In this document: positions 36,851-45,941 of the stretch, piece after piece
Numbering within the stretch: the stretch's first letter is position 1
Layout of the letters: each line of letters begins with the position of its first letter
Origin: Mycolicibacterium aichiense
Lineage (GTDB): Bacteria; Actinomycetota; Actinomycetes; Mycobacteriales; Mycobacteriaceae
Direction of reading: 5' to 3'
Assembly (NCBI RefSeq): GCF_010726245.1
Contig: NZ_AP022561.1
Coordinates: 1,550,001-1,614,000, forward strand
DNA length: 64,000 nt
Notes under the pieces: generated by a model
Told to the model about the DNA's origin: nothing
Seen by the model: only the letters and a program-made list of their open reading frames with translations
The model's database searches: none
Made by a program: the position numbers and the translations under genes

Positions 36851-37351
36851 ATGTTGCGAAACATCTTGAGGCAGGGATGCCTCGCTGCTATCAGCTTCAG
36901 CGCGTTGCTGCCTGCTGTTCTTGGGTCAACTGCACAGGCCGCACCAACGAGTTGCGACCCGTATTCTCCGACAGGTCCGGCGTGCCCTAGCCGCCCGACG
37001 GGAAATTGCGACCCGTATTCATCGAACGGGTTTCTCGGGTGCCTTGGAGGTAATTGGCAAGACGAGTCGGCTGGATCGGCTGCGGGCCGTTCGAGTGGAC
37101 CGCCCACCATAACCAACCCTAAGGACGTGTACGCAGTGACCGTGGCCGACGTATACGCGCTGATTTGCAATGATCTTGACGTGAACGGTGTTTCTGTGGC
37201 GAGTGTCGAAGACATCTATCACGTGCTGTATGCCGCGCCATACGGCTACGGAGGTCGCGCTGCGGGCACGGCTGTAGCTATGGCGGTCAACACCACATGC
37301 CCTCGCCATCAACGCGCCATGGATGAGGCAAAGCGTCAAGCGACCTCATGA
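36851..37351 (+). CDS. Secreted cysteine-containing protein, DUF732-like C-terminal part
   Basis: The product is 166 residues. A signal peptide (LRQGCLAAISFSALLPAVLGSTAQA) has likely cleavage before APTSCDPYS. The mature N-terminus has two similar motifs, CDPYSPTGPACPSRP and CDPYSSNGFLGC, a short internal repeat. The C-terminal 80 residues (DVYALICNDLDVNGVSVASVEDIYHVLYAA ... VNTTCP) resemble DUF732. It lies 38 bases before the kinase gene. Confidence 0.68.
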   Translation: MLRNILRQGCLAAISFSALLPAVLGSTAQAAPTSCDPYSPTGPACPSRPTGNCDPYSSNGFLGCLGGNWQDESAGSAAGRSSGPPTITNPKDVYAVTVADVYALICNDLDVNGVSVASVEDIYHVLYAAPYGYGGRAAGTAVAMAVNTTCPRHQRAMDEAKRQATS

Positions 37352-37389
37352 TCATCAACACGGACATGGTCACTCCGTAGCATGCGCCA

Positions 37390-39021
37390 ATGCCTCTGAG
37401 GATCGGTGAGACCTTCGCCGGATACCGGGTGCTGCGTCTGCTCGGGTCCGGCGGAATGGGTGAGGTTTATTTGGTGCAGCACCCTCGCTTGCCTCGGCAA
37501 GAGGCGCTGAAGGTCCTTCGAGCAGACATATCCAGTGACGCCTCCTTCCGGGACCGGTTCATCCGGGAAGCGGACCTCGCCGCAGGCCTACGCCACCCTC
37601 ACATAGTCGGCGTCCACGACCGAGGCGAGCATGAGGGACAGCTCTGGATTTCGATGGACTACATCGACGGCACCGATCTCGGCCAGCTCTTGGAGCAGCG
37701 GTACCCGGCTGGTATGCCCGTCGAACTCGTCTTGCTGATTGCGAATGCAGTGGCTAGCGCCCTTGACTACGCCCACAAAAAGGGGCTGCTCCATCGCGAC
37801 GTCAAACCGGCCAACATCTTGGTCGCTGACCTCGACACAGACGACCCGAATATCTACCTCACCGACTTCGGCATCGCCCGCCCACTCGATGACACCAACG
37901 GACTCACCACAACCAACATGACAGTTGGAACCGTTGCCTACGCGGCACCCGAGCAACTCATGGGCGAGCCGATGGACGGGCAAGCTGACGAATACGCCCT
38001 CGCCGCAACGACATACAACCTGCTGACCGGTACACAACTGTTTCCGTACTCCAACCCCGCCGTCGTCATCAGCAGACATCTCAACTCGACACCGCCCGCA
38101 CTGGGCGACTGTCGTCCAGACTGCGCACGCCTAGACGACGCACTCCAGAAAGCACTGGCCAAGTTTCCGGCTGACCGTTTCGCGTCCTGCTCGGCGTTCA
38201 CGCAGGCTTTGACCGCCGCATCGCCTGGACAGGCAGGTGCGTCTGCCAACGCAACAACTCAAGCGGCAGGGCAACCACGATCCCCCGCCTCCGCGATCGG
38301 CGGCGAACTAACCACCAAACCCGCCCATAGGTCGCGGGTTGTCCTGAGCGCCGTCGGCGTAATCATCGTCGTGATCGGGGTTATCGCGGTGCTATGGCGA
38401 CCATCGCAGCCCGCTCAATCGAACACCGCCGTAATTGCTTCGCGCACTGACTCGACGACGACCACGGGCACGACCACACCGCCACCACCACCGCCTGTGG
38501 CAACCACAACGACAAGGGCTCCAACGGTCACAGAAGCGGTGCTTCCGGTGCACCCGCCAGCGAACTCCGGATGCACCGGCTCAGTAACGGCGCACTACGA
38601 TTTCCAGCACCCGCAACTTGGTCCGATGCGGATCTTCCTGCTCCTGGGGGAGAACCGGGTCAGGATGGACTCGGGGTGTGTTTCAGTTGTTTTGCCGTCG
38701 GGAGACGCGCTTTCTCCGATCTCACTCGATGCTGGTCTTGGGCTGGGATTCGCTGCGCCACCTACCGACGCCACGGGCAACTTATTCATTGAATTTCGCT
38801 CGATGTCAGCCCATGCGCCACCACAAGTGTTGGTGCTTGTTCCCACTGCTTCCGGATTCGACCAATTGGGTCGAGATTTGATCGACGTCGAACTTGTCGG
38901 TCCCGGAGCGGACGGCAAGTACCAGCTCCGGCACTCCATGAACGACTGCACACCCTCATGTGCCGAAGGAACGTGGACTCACGAGACCCTGCGGTGGAAC
39001 GGGAGCGATTACGTCGCTTGA
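37390..39021 (+). CDS. Transmembrane Ser/Thr protein kinase (PknF-like)
   Basis: The product is 543 residues. The kinase domain (10-275) has the glycine loop GSGGMGEV, Lys41 in [15 protein letters not shown] with Asp137, DFG at 159-161 and APEQ. A Pro/Ala/Thr linker leads to one membrane helix (~314-336, [20 protein letters not shown]). An extracellular part follows with a [13 protein letters not shown] stretch and a ~135-residue domain with one pair of cysteines (DCTPSC). This is the PknF-type architecture of mycobacteria, but on a mobile island. The extracellular domain is not recognised. The end overlaps the opposite nuclease-like gene by 13 bp. Confidence 0.92.
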   Translation: MPLRIGETFAGYRVLRLLGSGGMGEVYLVQHPRLPRQEALKVLRADISSDASFRDRFIREADLAAGLRHPHIVGVHDRGEHEGQLWISMDYIDGTDLGQLLEQRYPAGMPVELVLLIANAVASALDYAHKKGLLHRDVKPANILVADLDTDDPNIYLTDFGIARPLDDTNGLTTTNMTVGTVAYAAPEQLMGEPMDGQADEYALAATTYNLLTGTQLFPYSNPAVVISRHLNSTPPALGDCRPDCARLDDALQKALAKFPADRFASCSAFTQALTAASPGQAGASANATTQAAGQPRSPASAIGGELTTKPAHRSRVVLSAVGVIIVVIGVIAVLWRPSQPAQSNTAVIASRTDSTTTTGTTTPPPPPPVATTTTRAPTVTEAVLPVHPPANSGCTGSVTAHYDFQHPQLGPMRIFLLLGENRVRMDSGCVSVVLPSGDALSPISLDAGLGLGFAAPPTDATGNLFIEFRSMSAHAPPQVLVLVPTASGFDQLGRDLIDVELVGPGADGKYQLRHSMNDCTPSCAEGTWTHETLRWNGSDYVA

Positions 39022-39806
39022 GGTCTACCCAAGCCTGTTTTCGTAACGGCGGCTGGACGGCGCGGGTCGGCGCGCAAGTCGATAGTCATAGGGCTGTGGT
39101 CACTGTGAGCGATCCAGTCTGCGTGGCTTCCCATCGCGACACCTTCGATGGCATCGCGTGGCGAGACGAAGGTGTAGTCGATGTGGTAAGTCGTGTCGGC
39201 ATTCTTCATCCACCAGAGCGTGGGATGCGTTTCTGCTCCTCGCTCGCAGGCGTGGTGTGAGTGGTAGGCACTGGCGAAACCACGGGCTTCCAGCTCATCC
39301 ATGAAGTCGCCGAACTTCGCCCGCTTGGTGGGCTTGTCCCAGTAGATCGAGTTGTTGAAGTCACCGCTGATGACGACCAGGTCGGCGTCTCCGGACAGGA
39401 ACTCCTCGTAGTGCGGGATCGATGCGCGGCAGGCTCCCATCTGTCGTGCGGATTGATGCCCGCTGCCTCTGTGGTTCATGTCCCAGACGGCGAGGAGTCG
39501 GATGTGCGCTGGCCCGGTGACGTGTACCGGCATGACCCATTGGTAGCCGGGGTCGTAACTGTCGTCGATATGGAGTTGCCAACCGTTGAACGCAACCACC
39601 GATAGGCCTTTGTTCGGGTTGCCGCCGATCCACTCGACGGACGATGCCCCGATGGCGTCCAACGAAGCCTTGGTTCGGTCGGGGTGAGCCGATTCGGGCA
39701 GGACCGCGACCGTGGGATTTTGCGAAGCCAACAGGTGGGTCTTGCTGTGGAGGGACATCGCCACGTTCCACTCCACAAGGCGCACGGACAATGGGTCGTT
39801 GCACAC
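39009..39806 (-). CDS. Endonuclease/exonuclease/phosphatase family protein
   Basis: The product is 265 residues from a GTG. Motifs of the EEP superfamily (DNase I/APE1-like): an N-terminal [24 protein letters not shown] and SDHSPM near the C-terminus. No signal peptide, so it acts in the cytoplasm. It could be a nuclease or a phosphodiesterase; the substrate cannot be read. It is convergent with the kinase gene and divergent from the 39908 gene. Confidence 0.8.
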   Translation of the reverse strand: MCNDPLSVRLVEWNVAMSLHSKTHLLASQNPTVAVLPESAHPDRTKASLDAIGASSVEWIGGNPNKGLSVVAFNGWQLHIDDSYDPGYQWVMPVHVTGPAHIRLLAVWDMNHRGSGHQSARQMGACRASIPHYEEFLSGDADLVVISGDFNNSIYWDKPTKRAKFGDFMDELEARGFASAYHSHHACERGAETHPTLWWMKNADTTYHIDYTFVSPRDAIEGVAMGSHADWIAHSDHSPMTIDLRADPRRPAAVTKTGLGRPQAT

Positions 39807-39907
39807 ACCGTCGAGAATGTCACTTCAGCACGCTCGCTGGTCCGAGTGGATGTCGTGGATAATCGCGCTGCTACCTGGAAACTGCTGCGTAGGCCGAGAG
39901 GACGTAT

Positions 39908-40348
39908 ATGGCGGACCCCGACCGGGAGGACCCAGTCTTCGACCTTGGCTACCACACCGGGTATCGAGACGGCGTGGAGTACGGGGACTCGATGTGGAGG
40001 AAGACCGTCGACGATATCTCGGAAGCAAGCGAGACCGCTGTGGGTAATGCCTTTGACAGGGGCTACCGCCTGGGCGTCGATGAAGGCTTCCGGAAAGGCA
40101 CTGAGGAGAAGTCGTCGGGCGAGGCTGGGTCTGACGCGGGCGCAGTGAACCAATACTTTGAAGATGGATTTCGTCTCGGAGTTGGTGCCGCGATTATTGC
40201 GGTCGATACTGCCGTGTCAAGTCAGGCACTGGAGCGTCACATCCCGGCGGAGCACATCGCTTCAATCCAAGCGGTGCTCGACAGCCTCGCGTCCGTGCTG
40301 CGGAAGCTCTCGGCTGACTTCGGAAAGGATACGGACGAGCGATCTTGA
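39908..40348 (+). CDS. Hypothetical protein with GY-x2-G-x3-G repeats
   Basis: The product is 146 residues from the ATG at 39908, with GAGAGGA six bases upstream. Three related segments, LGYHTGYRDGVEYG, RGYRLGVDEGFRKG and DGFRLGVGAA, look like glycine-zipper-like repeats. The C-terminal 45 residues are predicted helical. No signal peptide. Function unknown. Confidence 0.6.
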   Translation: MADPDREDPVFDLGYHTGYRDGVEYGDSMWRKTVDDISEASETAVGNAFDRGYRLGVDEGFRKGTEEKSSGEAGSDAGAVNQYFEDGFRLGVGAAIIAVDTAVSSQALERHIPAEHIASIQAVLDSLASVLRKLSADFGKDTDERS

Positions 40349-40524
40349 CCCTCCCGCATGGCCACATCCCGGAGGATGATCCGGAGGTATTAGCGATCTC
40401 GTACACGCGGGAAGGCGGTCGGTCACGACGTCTCGTAAGTGATCACATCTGAGACGCCTCGCGACGATCTCGTCGGCGAGTAGATCCGCCAGGTCGACGT
40501 GTCTCGAAAGTTCGTCTCGAAATC

Positions 40525-40566
40525 AAGTGTTTCAATAGTAGCGACTAGAGCATTTATGAGACACTT
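40525..40566. promoter_or_regulatory. Candidate res subsite upstream of the serine recombinase
   Basis: Arms AAGTGTTTCA (40525-40534) and TGAGACACTT (40557-40566) pair at 9 of 10 positions, with a 22-base spacer. Further TGAGAC/GTCTCG half-sites lie at about 40430-40455 and 40500-40520. The size and placement directly before the recombinase gene fit a resolvase binding site. Confidence 0.45.
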
Positions 40567-40571
40567 GGTGA

Positions 40572-41156
40572 GTGACCGCCTTTACCACGACCACCGGCAC
40601 CCGCATCGGCTACACACGCGTCTCAACCGTCTCTCAGACCCTCAATCAACAGAACGAAGCACTTGCCGCCGCCGGAGTTGCGAAGGTCTTCTCGGACGTG
40701 ATGTCCGGCGCTCGCGACGACCGTCCCGGCCTGGCCGATTTGATGGCCTACGTTCGCGAGGGCGACACCGTGGTGGTGTGGAAGCTCGACCGACTGGGCC
40801 GCAACATGGTGCACATCCTGCAGACCGTCCGGGAGCTGACCGCACGCGGCGTCACCCTGGTGTCGACATCGGATGGAATCGACTCATCAACCCCTGCGGG
40901 CCGGATGATGATCGGCGTCCTGGGCTCTCTGGCCGAATACGAGCGCGAGCTGATCAAGGAACGGACAGCGCTTAAGCGTGCTGCGTCGCGGACCAACGGA
41001 ACGAAGTTCGGACGCCCCCGCAAGGTCAACGACGCCGAGCACATCGCCACCGCCAGGCGGATGAAGGCTGACGGTCACACCGCCAAGAGCATCGCGAAGT
41101 ACTTAGGAGTCAGCCGAGCGACGTTGTACCGGTACCTCGACGAAGACTCGGTGTGA
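40572..41156 (+). CDS. Serine recombinase / resolvase family protein
   Basis: The product is 194 residues from a GTG. The catalytic domain has the nucleophile Ser18 in GYTRVSTVSQTLNQQ, WKLDRLGRN, and GRMMIGVLGSLAEYERELIKERT. The C-terminal helix-turn-helix is AKSIAKYLGVSRATLYRYL. This is the small resolvase/invertase (Tn3-type) architecture. No partner transposase lies beside it, so it may resolve or invert DNA within the island, or mark a former mobile unit. Confidence 0.93.
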   Translation: MTAFTTTTGTRIGYTRVSTVSQTLNQQNEALAAAGVAKVFSDVMSGARDDRPGLADLMAYVREGDTVVVWKLDRLGRNMVHILQTVRELTARGVTLVSTSDGIDSSTPAGRMMIGVLGSLAEYERELIKERTALKRAASRTNGTKFGRPRKVNDAEHIATARRMKADGHTAKSIAKYLGVSRATLYRYLDEDSV

Positions 41157-41277
41157 TCAGCTCCGAGCTCTGGATGCAGTGTGTCAGACTTCGGCTCATC
41201 GCCTCGAGGCTGTGGATCGGGCAGGCTGAGTAAGGAGGCTGGCGCAGTGGTTCCGCCGGAGTGAAGGGAGGCGACTG

Positions 41278-41799
41278 ATGGACGACGTTCGTGGCGAGCG
41301 GCGGCCACACGACTACCTCGACAGTGTTCCCAACTACCTCGACACTCTTCCCGACTACAGAAGGCTGGCTCGCGAAATCGGACAGGACATGGCCGCCACC
41401 CGGCCACCGAATGTCCTGACGTACAACGGTCGGGTGTTCTGGAAGCTCACCGACGCCGACAGCGGAGCACTCGCCTGGCTCGCATTCACCCGGCCAGATG
41501 CGCGGTCGGCACTGGCCCGGCGCAAGGTGTGGACGTTGATCCCGTACCTGCAGGTATTCATGGCGAACTGGTTCGTGAGCGTCGACCACGAACTCACCGA
41601 ACAGAACCAGTGGATACACACGAACATCGACGTTTATGAGGCACGCGAACTGGCGCTTCTGGTGCCGCAGTCGCAAGCCGAGGACATAAAGCGGATCACC
41701 CGACCCGAAGCGGTGCTGGCCCTCGACGACATCGACCGGCACAAAGTGACAACCGTACTGGGCAAGGGAACTGCTCAAGCGATGAAGGCTCGGCGATGA
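41278..41799 (+). CDS. Hypothetical protein coupled to a nuclease-like gene
   Basis: The product is 173 residues from the ATG at 41278 with GGGAGG (41266-41271) six bases upstream. It contains YLDTLPDYRRLAREIGQDMAATRPP and a central WTLIPYLQVFMANWFVSVDHELTEQ. No membrane segment is clear. Its stop overlaps the start of the next gene (ATGA), so the two products are probably partners. No family is recognised. Confidence 0.65.
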   Translation: MDDVRGERRPHDYLDSVPNYLDTLPDYRRLAREIGQDMAATRPPNVLTYNGRVFWKLTDADSGALAWLAFTRPDARSALARRKVWTLIPYLQVFMANWFVSVDHELTEQNQWIHTNIDVYEARELALLVPQSQAEDIKRITRPEAVLALDDIDRHKVTTVLGKGTAQAMKARR

Positions 41800-42320
41800 C
41801 TGACTTGGATAAAGACGATTTTCTAAACTGGGCGTACTCCAACCTGCTCACGAACACGACGCGCGGAGTGCTGGCTGAGTACATAGTGGCCAAAGCATGT
41901 GGCGTTGACGGTAAGCCGCGCGTCGAATGGCACAAGTACGACCTCGACATCGGCGGTATCTGGGTCGAGGTGAAGTCGTCTGCCTTCGTGCAATCGTGGA
42001 CGCAAACCGGTCCTTCAAAGATCACGTTCAACATCTGCGCCACAAAGGGCTGGGATGAGCCCACCAACACCTATGAGGCCAGCGCGCAGCGAAGCGCCCA
42101 CGTGTACGTCTTCTGTCTGCTCAACGGCGAGCACCGCGATGCCATCAACCCGCTCGCTGTCGCACAATGGACCTTCTATGTGCTGCCTGCCAGCAAACTC
42201 CCGGAGCAGAAGTCGATTGGGCTCGGACCGCTGAAAGCCCTTCGTCCGCGCGAGTGCAAATACGTCGAGCTCAGGGCCGCCATTCATGAGGCAGCAGCGG
42301 TCTCGACGACACCAGGTTAA
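41796..42320 (+). CDS. PD-(D/E)XK-type endonuclease-like protein
   Basis: The product is 174 residues. An early acidic helix (RGVLAEYIVAKACG) is followed by WHKYDLDIGGIWVEVKSSAF, a D-x(n)-ExK active-site pattern of restriction-endonuclease-like folds. The C-terminal half (AHVYVFCLLNGEHRDAINPLAVAQWTFYVLP) matches the layout of small restriction-type nucleases. The overlaps with both neighbours suggest a three-gene unit. No methyltransferase is nearby, so it may be a solitary or defence-associated nuclease. Confidence 0.72.
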   Translation: MTDLDKDDFLNWAYSNLLTNTTRGVLAEYIVAKACGVDGKPRVEWHKYDLDIGGIWVEVKSSAFVQSWTQTGPSKITFNICATKGWDEPTNTYEASAQRSAHVYVFCLLNGEHRDAINPLAVAQWTFYVLPASKLPEQKSIGLGPLKALRPRECKYVELRAAIHEAAAVSTTPG

Positions 42321-42508
42321 TGGTGACGGTCCAAATCACGGTGAGCTACACCGAACACAGTGGCGCGGCTCAAGACAATGCTCATGCCTACGTCCGCGAG
42401 TACTCGAACTGAACCCCGACGGTCCGCTTCCCGACCACTATCTAGTGGTCCGTCTCAGATTTGTTGGACTACTTGTTCGAGTTTGGTCCGCGGCTACGAT
42501 TCGGGTCG

Positions 42509-43333
42509 CTATGACGCGTGCCGCTGGTCTATGAGGGCCGCCTTGAGGTCGTGAAAGGCTGCGACCCGTGAGGTCACCACGTCAGCGGCCTCAGAGGTGG
42601 CCTCTGTCGGCACGCCCTCGGCGCCGTAGAGGATTGACCCGAGGCGATTGCGCAGGTCGTCGCGTCGTGCCGCCATCTCCACGTTCTCGCGACCCTCGCG
42701 TAGTGCAAGGTCGATACTGGCGGCCTCTTTGGCGCATTCGAAGATAAGCAGGATGCTGCGTTCGACGGAGCCCTCCAGTTTGGCCACTGCGGCCTTGGCG
42801 TCGCGAAGCATTTGCTTGTCCGACTCGGTGAATGTGCGGATCGAAGAGGCGTCCGCGGTCACTGATCGAATCTTCTCCGCCTTGCGCAGGTTATCTGCGA
42901 TCGCCTTCAGGTCTGCGCGGAAGTCGTAGGCGGCGGGATCGTCGCCCAGCCAGCCGGTGCGCGCAGCCTCGGATCTGGCGATTCTTGCCACCGACACTGC
43001 GGCCTCCTCATATCGTTGCGCACCCGCCAGTCCGAAGTCCACCTTTCGCTGCTCCTTGAGGGCCGCAAGGCGCCGAGCTTCCTCCTCCGCGCGCGCTTTT
43101 TCCGCCTGCTCGCGCGCCGATTGGACCCTTGGCACTATGACGATGGACGCCAGGATGATCAGCCAGATCGCCTCGAAAACCCAGCCCGTCACGCTTCGCT
43201 CGGTTGACGGATTCTCCGCGCCAGCTCGCACGGCCAGCCAGGTGCCCAGCAAGTAGGGCCAAGCGACCGCGAAGAATGCGATAACCGCGAGAATCACGTA
43301 GGCGAGGTCCTGGTCGGAACTCTTTTTTGCCAT
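42509..43333 (-). CDS. Membrane protein with two helices and a long coiled-coil-like region (transposon passenger)
   Basis: The product is 274 residues. Two membrane segments (LAYVILAVIAFFAVAWPYLLG and VFEAIWLIILASIVIVP) are followed by a charged helical stretch (QSAREQAEKARAEEEARRLAALKEQ) and ~170 cytoplasmic residues. It fills most of the transposon between the inverted repeats. No family is recognised; it is not a transposase. Confidence 0.7.
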   Translation of the reverse strand: MAKKSSDQDLAYVILAVIAFFAVAWPYLLGTWLAVRAGAENPSTERSVTGWVFEAIWLIILASIVIVPRVQSAREQAEKARAEEEARRLAALKEQRKVDFGLAGAQRYEEAAVSVARIARSEAARTGWLGDDPAAYDFRADLKAIADNLRKAEKIRSVTADASSIRTFTESDKQMLRDAKAAVAKLEGSVERSILLIFECAKEAASIDLALREGRENVEMAARRDDLRNRLGSILYGAEGVPTEATSEAADVVTSRVAAFHDLKAALIDQRHAS

Positions 43334-43469
43334 TCAGAAAATATAAGCGCACGCTCGTGCTCGGGCGGCGGAAGTTCATCGGCCCCATTGACCCCGCGCT
43401 ACGGCGACGCCGACCGGCGACCGGGCGCAGCCATGGGCCGACCGGCGCGGCCGAACCGACCCTCGATGC

Positions 43470-43634
43470 GAACCTGCGTCGTGGCATCGTCGCAAGCGTG
43501 CCCCTGCTGTTCGCCAGCAATGCGAGTCCTACCTCAACACCCACGATGCCGAACCAAAGCCCGGTGCCTGGACCACCGCAGCCGAATCCATCCTGACCAA
43601 AGTCCGAGAGCACGCACCAAACTCGAACAAGTAG
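43470..43634 (+). pseudogene. IS630-family transposase, C-terminal remnant
   Basis: In one frame ending at TAG 43632-43634 the sequence reads QQCESYLNTHDAEPKPGAW, TTAAESILTKVREHAPNSNK. The KP-x-WT-x-AESILxKV pattern is the usual C-terminal end of IS630-type transposases. The catalytic DDE region is absent. Confidence 0.55.
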
Positions 43635-43707
43635 TCAATCAAAACTGAGACGGACCAAGTCAATCAAAACTGAGACGGACCAAGTCAATCAAAACTGAGA
43701 CGGACCA
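43634..43707. repeat. Three tandem copies of a 25-bp transposon-end unit
   Basis: The unit beginning GTCAATCAAAACTGAGACGG recurs at 43634, 43659 and 43684 with a 25-bp period. The other end of the transposon (42446-42487) has only one, diverged, copy. The extra copies probably arose by slippage or are repeated transposase-binding sites. Confidence 0.9.
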
Positions 43708-43829
43708 CTAGATCGCAACGACTACGACGCGCCCGCCTTTTCGCCTTCGTCGCCGGCGTGCGTTGGGCTCTCGAAGAGCTGCCGGACGGAGCGATAACCG
43801 ACCGCTGAACTTAGGCGACGTCAGTTCCC

Positions 43830-44160
43830 GTATCGGTTGTTGACCGCGAGGGAAGCCGGGCGGCTCAGCGACGGTCGGGAAGCTCACCGTCGCGACCATC
43901 GACACATACCGTTGCGCGGCGTCGTGGGCGGCCTCGGACGACACGAAGGGGCCGGAACGCCCCGTCCACGGTCGGCGTGAAATTGAAAGCGTCGTCGATG
44001 TGCTCAGGCGACTCCGACGGCCAACACCTCCATGAAAACCTCGCCGTCACCGATCCGTGCAGTTGCGCCGCGCTCGGCCACCAGGTCGGGCGTCAGCGCG
44101 CCGTCTGCCTCAGGGTAGGACTCGCTGACCGGCATCCAAATCCAGCTGTGACATGGTTCC
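43830..44160 (-). pseudogene. Degraded gene of unknown function
   Basis: On the minus strand, protein-like sequence runs through three frames: SWIWMPVSESYPEADGAL, DLVAERGATARIGDGEVFME, then EHIDDAFNFTPTVDGAF, then VSSEAAHDAAQRYVSMVATV and SFPTVAEPPGFPRG. At least two frameshifts and a stop separate them. The composition is that of a real coding sequence, but no family is recognised. Confidence 0.4.
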
Positions 44161-44246
44161 TCTCGTGGTGGGCTCGCCGGAGATGCTCCGCCTCACCTAA
44201 TTGCTGCCGCGAGTCGCTCGTTGGCCGGTTCAGTCATCAAAGCCGC

Positions 44247-45209
44247 TCACTCCGGGAGCGGGACTCCACCCATTTCGCACCACTGCGCGAGCGGATCGCG
44301 CAGGCGGTCAAGCACGTCTGCCTCCGGCGCGTTGGCGTAAAGCGCCAGAGATAGCAGATGCGTCCGCGTCGCGATGGCGGCAAGCGCCGTCACCTTCGCC
44401 GTCGTCTCGGGGGAGGAGTACATCGCCTTTGTCGGTACACCGAGTTCGGATCGGCCGCTGTAGAAGGACTCGGAGACCCCCGACTGCTTGAAGCGCCCAT
44501 GTACCGCCGCTGACAGCAGCGCGTACGGCTGGCCCACCTGATCGGCCTCCAGGCCAGACGCCGAGAACATTTTCCGCACGATGTCGGTCTCTGATGGCGG
44601 CTGTTCCCCTTCGCGCTGGGTGGAAGGACCCAGATGCGGCGCCTGCCAGTCCTTCGCCCTGGCCTTTGCCTTCGCCGTGCGCAAGTCTCGCAGTCCGGCC
44701 GTCGCGCCGACCGTCACGAGATCGTCGGCCAACGCGGCGATGTCGATATGTGCAGCCGGGTCGCCGAAGTCCCACGGGGCACCATGGAGGGCAGCGAGTT
44801 CTTCGTTCAGGTACCGCTGCAGTCGCTCCTCGCGAGTGGCGCCGTCGAGGATGAACCACGCCTTGGCAGCGGTAGCTACACAGGTCCGCGCCAACGGGTA
44901 CGGCGCGAAGTAAACCCCCATCGCCGGCAGAACCGCTGCCATCCCGCGGTGAAGGTCGAGCTGCACCGCGATGTCATAGACCTGATCCGCCGCAAGACGG
45001 GCAAAGATCTTTTTGGTGCGGGTGCCGACGTGCTCGCCGTCCGTGGCGCGGTCGCTCAACGCGGTGCTGGGAATCATCGAGAAGGGGTAGGCGAGCTCGT
45101 TCTTGATGAGGGCTTCCACCGCGTCGGCGAATCCCGCGATGGTATCGGCGAGCTTCGAGTACGGCTCCAGAGGAGCGCCTAGCGTGCGGTTCGTTGTGTT
45201 TCCTGTCAT
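44247..45209 (-). CDS. Hypothetical protein of island A
   Basis: The product is 320 residues and mostly helical: KLADTIAGFADAVEALIKNEL near the start, AMGVYFAPYPLARTCVATAAKAWFILD in the middle, and a C-terminal LLSAAVHGRFKQSGVSESFYSG followed by a helical LAAIATRTHLLSLALYAN. The AVHG motif is reminiscent of proteins with a conserved His in DUF5677-like folds, but this is not secure. No membrane helices are clear. Confidence 0.6.
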   Translation of the reverse strand: MTGNTTNRTLGAPLEPYSKLADTIAGFADAVEALIKNELAYPFSMIPSTALSDRATDGEHVGTRTKKIFARLAADQVYDIAVQLDLHRGMAAVLPAMGVYFAPYPLARTCVATAAKAWFILDGATREERLQRYLNEELAALHGAPWDFGDPAAHIDIAALADDLVTVGATAGLRDLRTAKAKARAKDWQAPHLGPSTQREGEQPPSETDIVRKMFSASGLEADQVGQPYALLSAAVHGRFKQSGVSESFYSGRSELGVPTKAMYSSPETTAKVTALAAIATRTHLLSLALYANAPEADVLDRLRDPLAQWCEMGGVPLPE

Positions 45210-45389
45210 GGGGCGGACGCTACGCGGGAGGGGTGCAGGGAACCGTTGGCCTGCGACGTGCGTCTAGTCCGTCATGGACGAGTACGCAGAGGATTTGGAT
45301 GGGCCGAGTCTGCCTGCCCCGTCGTCGAGGAGTCTTGGCCGGCGAACGGCCCTGGCACCGGCTGCTGCGCGGGACCGGCGAGGTGACCG

Positions 45390-45845
45390 CTACCGAGGCC
45401 GCTGAAGGAACAGCGGGCGCGATCGGCCGTCTGGGTCGTTGAACCGATCCCATCCGGCGAGTGAGTCTCAGAAGTCGTCCGCGTCCTCGCAATAAGCCAT
45501 CAGCTGCCGGTCGGTGTGCCGCGCCGAGAGGCAGTGCACGGTACGAGTCGCGACCATGCGTCGACGAGCGGCGGAGGCCACCTCTACGTACTGGATCTCC
45601 AGGAGCTCACCCCAGATTGCGGCGGGCACGACCGGGTAGCTCGGATTGATACCGCCGCGCTCGTCGAGCTGCACCCTGGCGACCTCCACGCCGTGTTCGA
45701 GCACTTGAACGAACCAGGGGTCGCCTACCGCCCCACCGGCGTTCTGCCACCAGCCCGGGTGCTCGAAACCCTCCGACGACGGGAACGGGGTCCACGAGTG
45801 CTTCACGGCTGCCTCGGCGCGGTGATCGACGAACTCCAGGGTCAT
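45390..45845 (-). pseudogene. GNAT-like acetyltransferase with premature TGA
   Basis: The first 125 codons encode TLEFVDHRAEAAVKHSWTPF, then HPGWWQNAGGA and the fold-typical VEVASAARRRMVATRTVHCL with an acetyl-CoA-binding-like turn. A TGA (45468-45470) follows CEDADDF. The same frame then continues DSLAGWDRFNDPDGRSRPLF up to TAG at 45390. In relatives of this kind the aromatic after DDF is Trp (DFWxSLGW), so a TGG to TGA change explains it. The RRR-M-V-A turn also lacks the usual RGxG glycines, which weakens the enzyme assignment. Confidence 0.6.
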
Positions 45846-45941
45846 ACCGTGACTTTATGCAGCGCCGCTGACATCGCCACGTAGCAAAGGTTAGGCGGCA
45901 ACCTCCGCGTCGGTGGCTGACGCAGACGTTAATCTGCCTCG

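Larger units (their letters stand above)
42445..43708. mobile_element. Non-autonomous IS630-like transposon carrying a membrane-protein gene
   Basis: The 1,264-bp unit has terminal inverted repeats of ~42 bases; both ends read GTGGTCCGTCTCAG inward and continue to a shared ACTACTTGTTCGAGTTTGGT block. It is flanked by TA inside CTAG on each side, the known target and duplication of IS630-family elements. Both ends carry the last codons of a transposase (PNSNK then stop), so it seems built from two copies of the same right end. It contains an intact passenger gene on the minus strand and only a C-terminal piece of transposase, so it cannot move without help. Confidence 0.72.
42320..43808 (+). 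pseudogene. Small gene after the nuclease, interrupted by a transposon and frameshifts
   Basis: An ATG overlapping the nuclease stop (TAATG) begins MVTVQITVSYTEHSGAAQDN and ends at TGA 42410-42412. If one base is restored near 42404 the frame continues as VREYLELNPDGPLPDHYL up to the transposon. The same gene resumes beyond it as DRNDYD, then after another missing base RARLFAFVAGVRWALEELPDG and TGA at 43806. The join DHYL/DRNDYD is exact across the CTAG target, which supports a single original gene of ~75 codons. Confidence 0.55.

Noticed and set aside
43634..43707. Possible CRISPR array (three 25-bp repeats)
   Set aside because: The repeats are directly adjacent without spacers and equal the end sequence of the transposon; no cas genes are present.
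45273..45404. Possible 43-codon plus-strand gene in the gap near 45.3 kb
   Set aside because: Arg/Ala-rich low-complexity product, overlaps the end of the acetyltransferase-like frame on the other strand, no ribosome-binding site.
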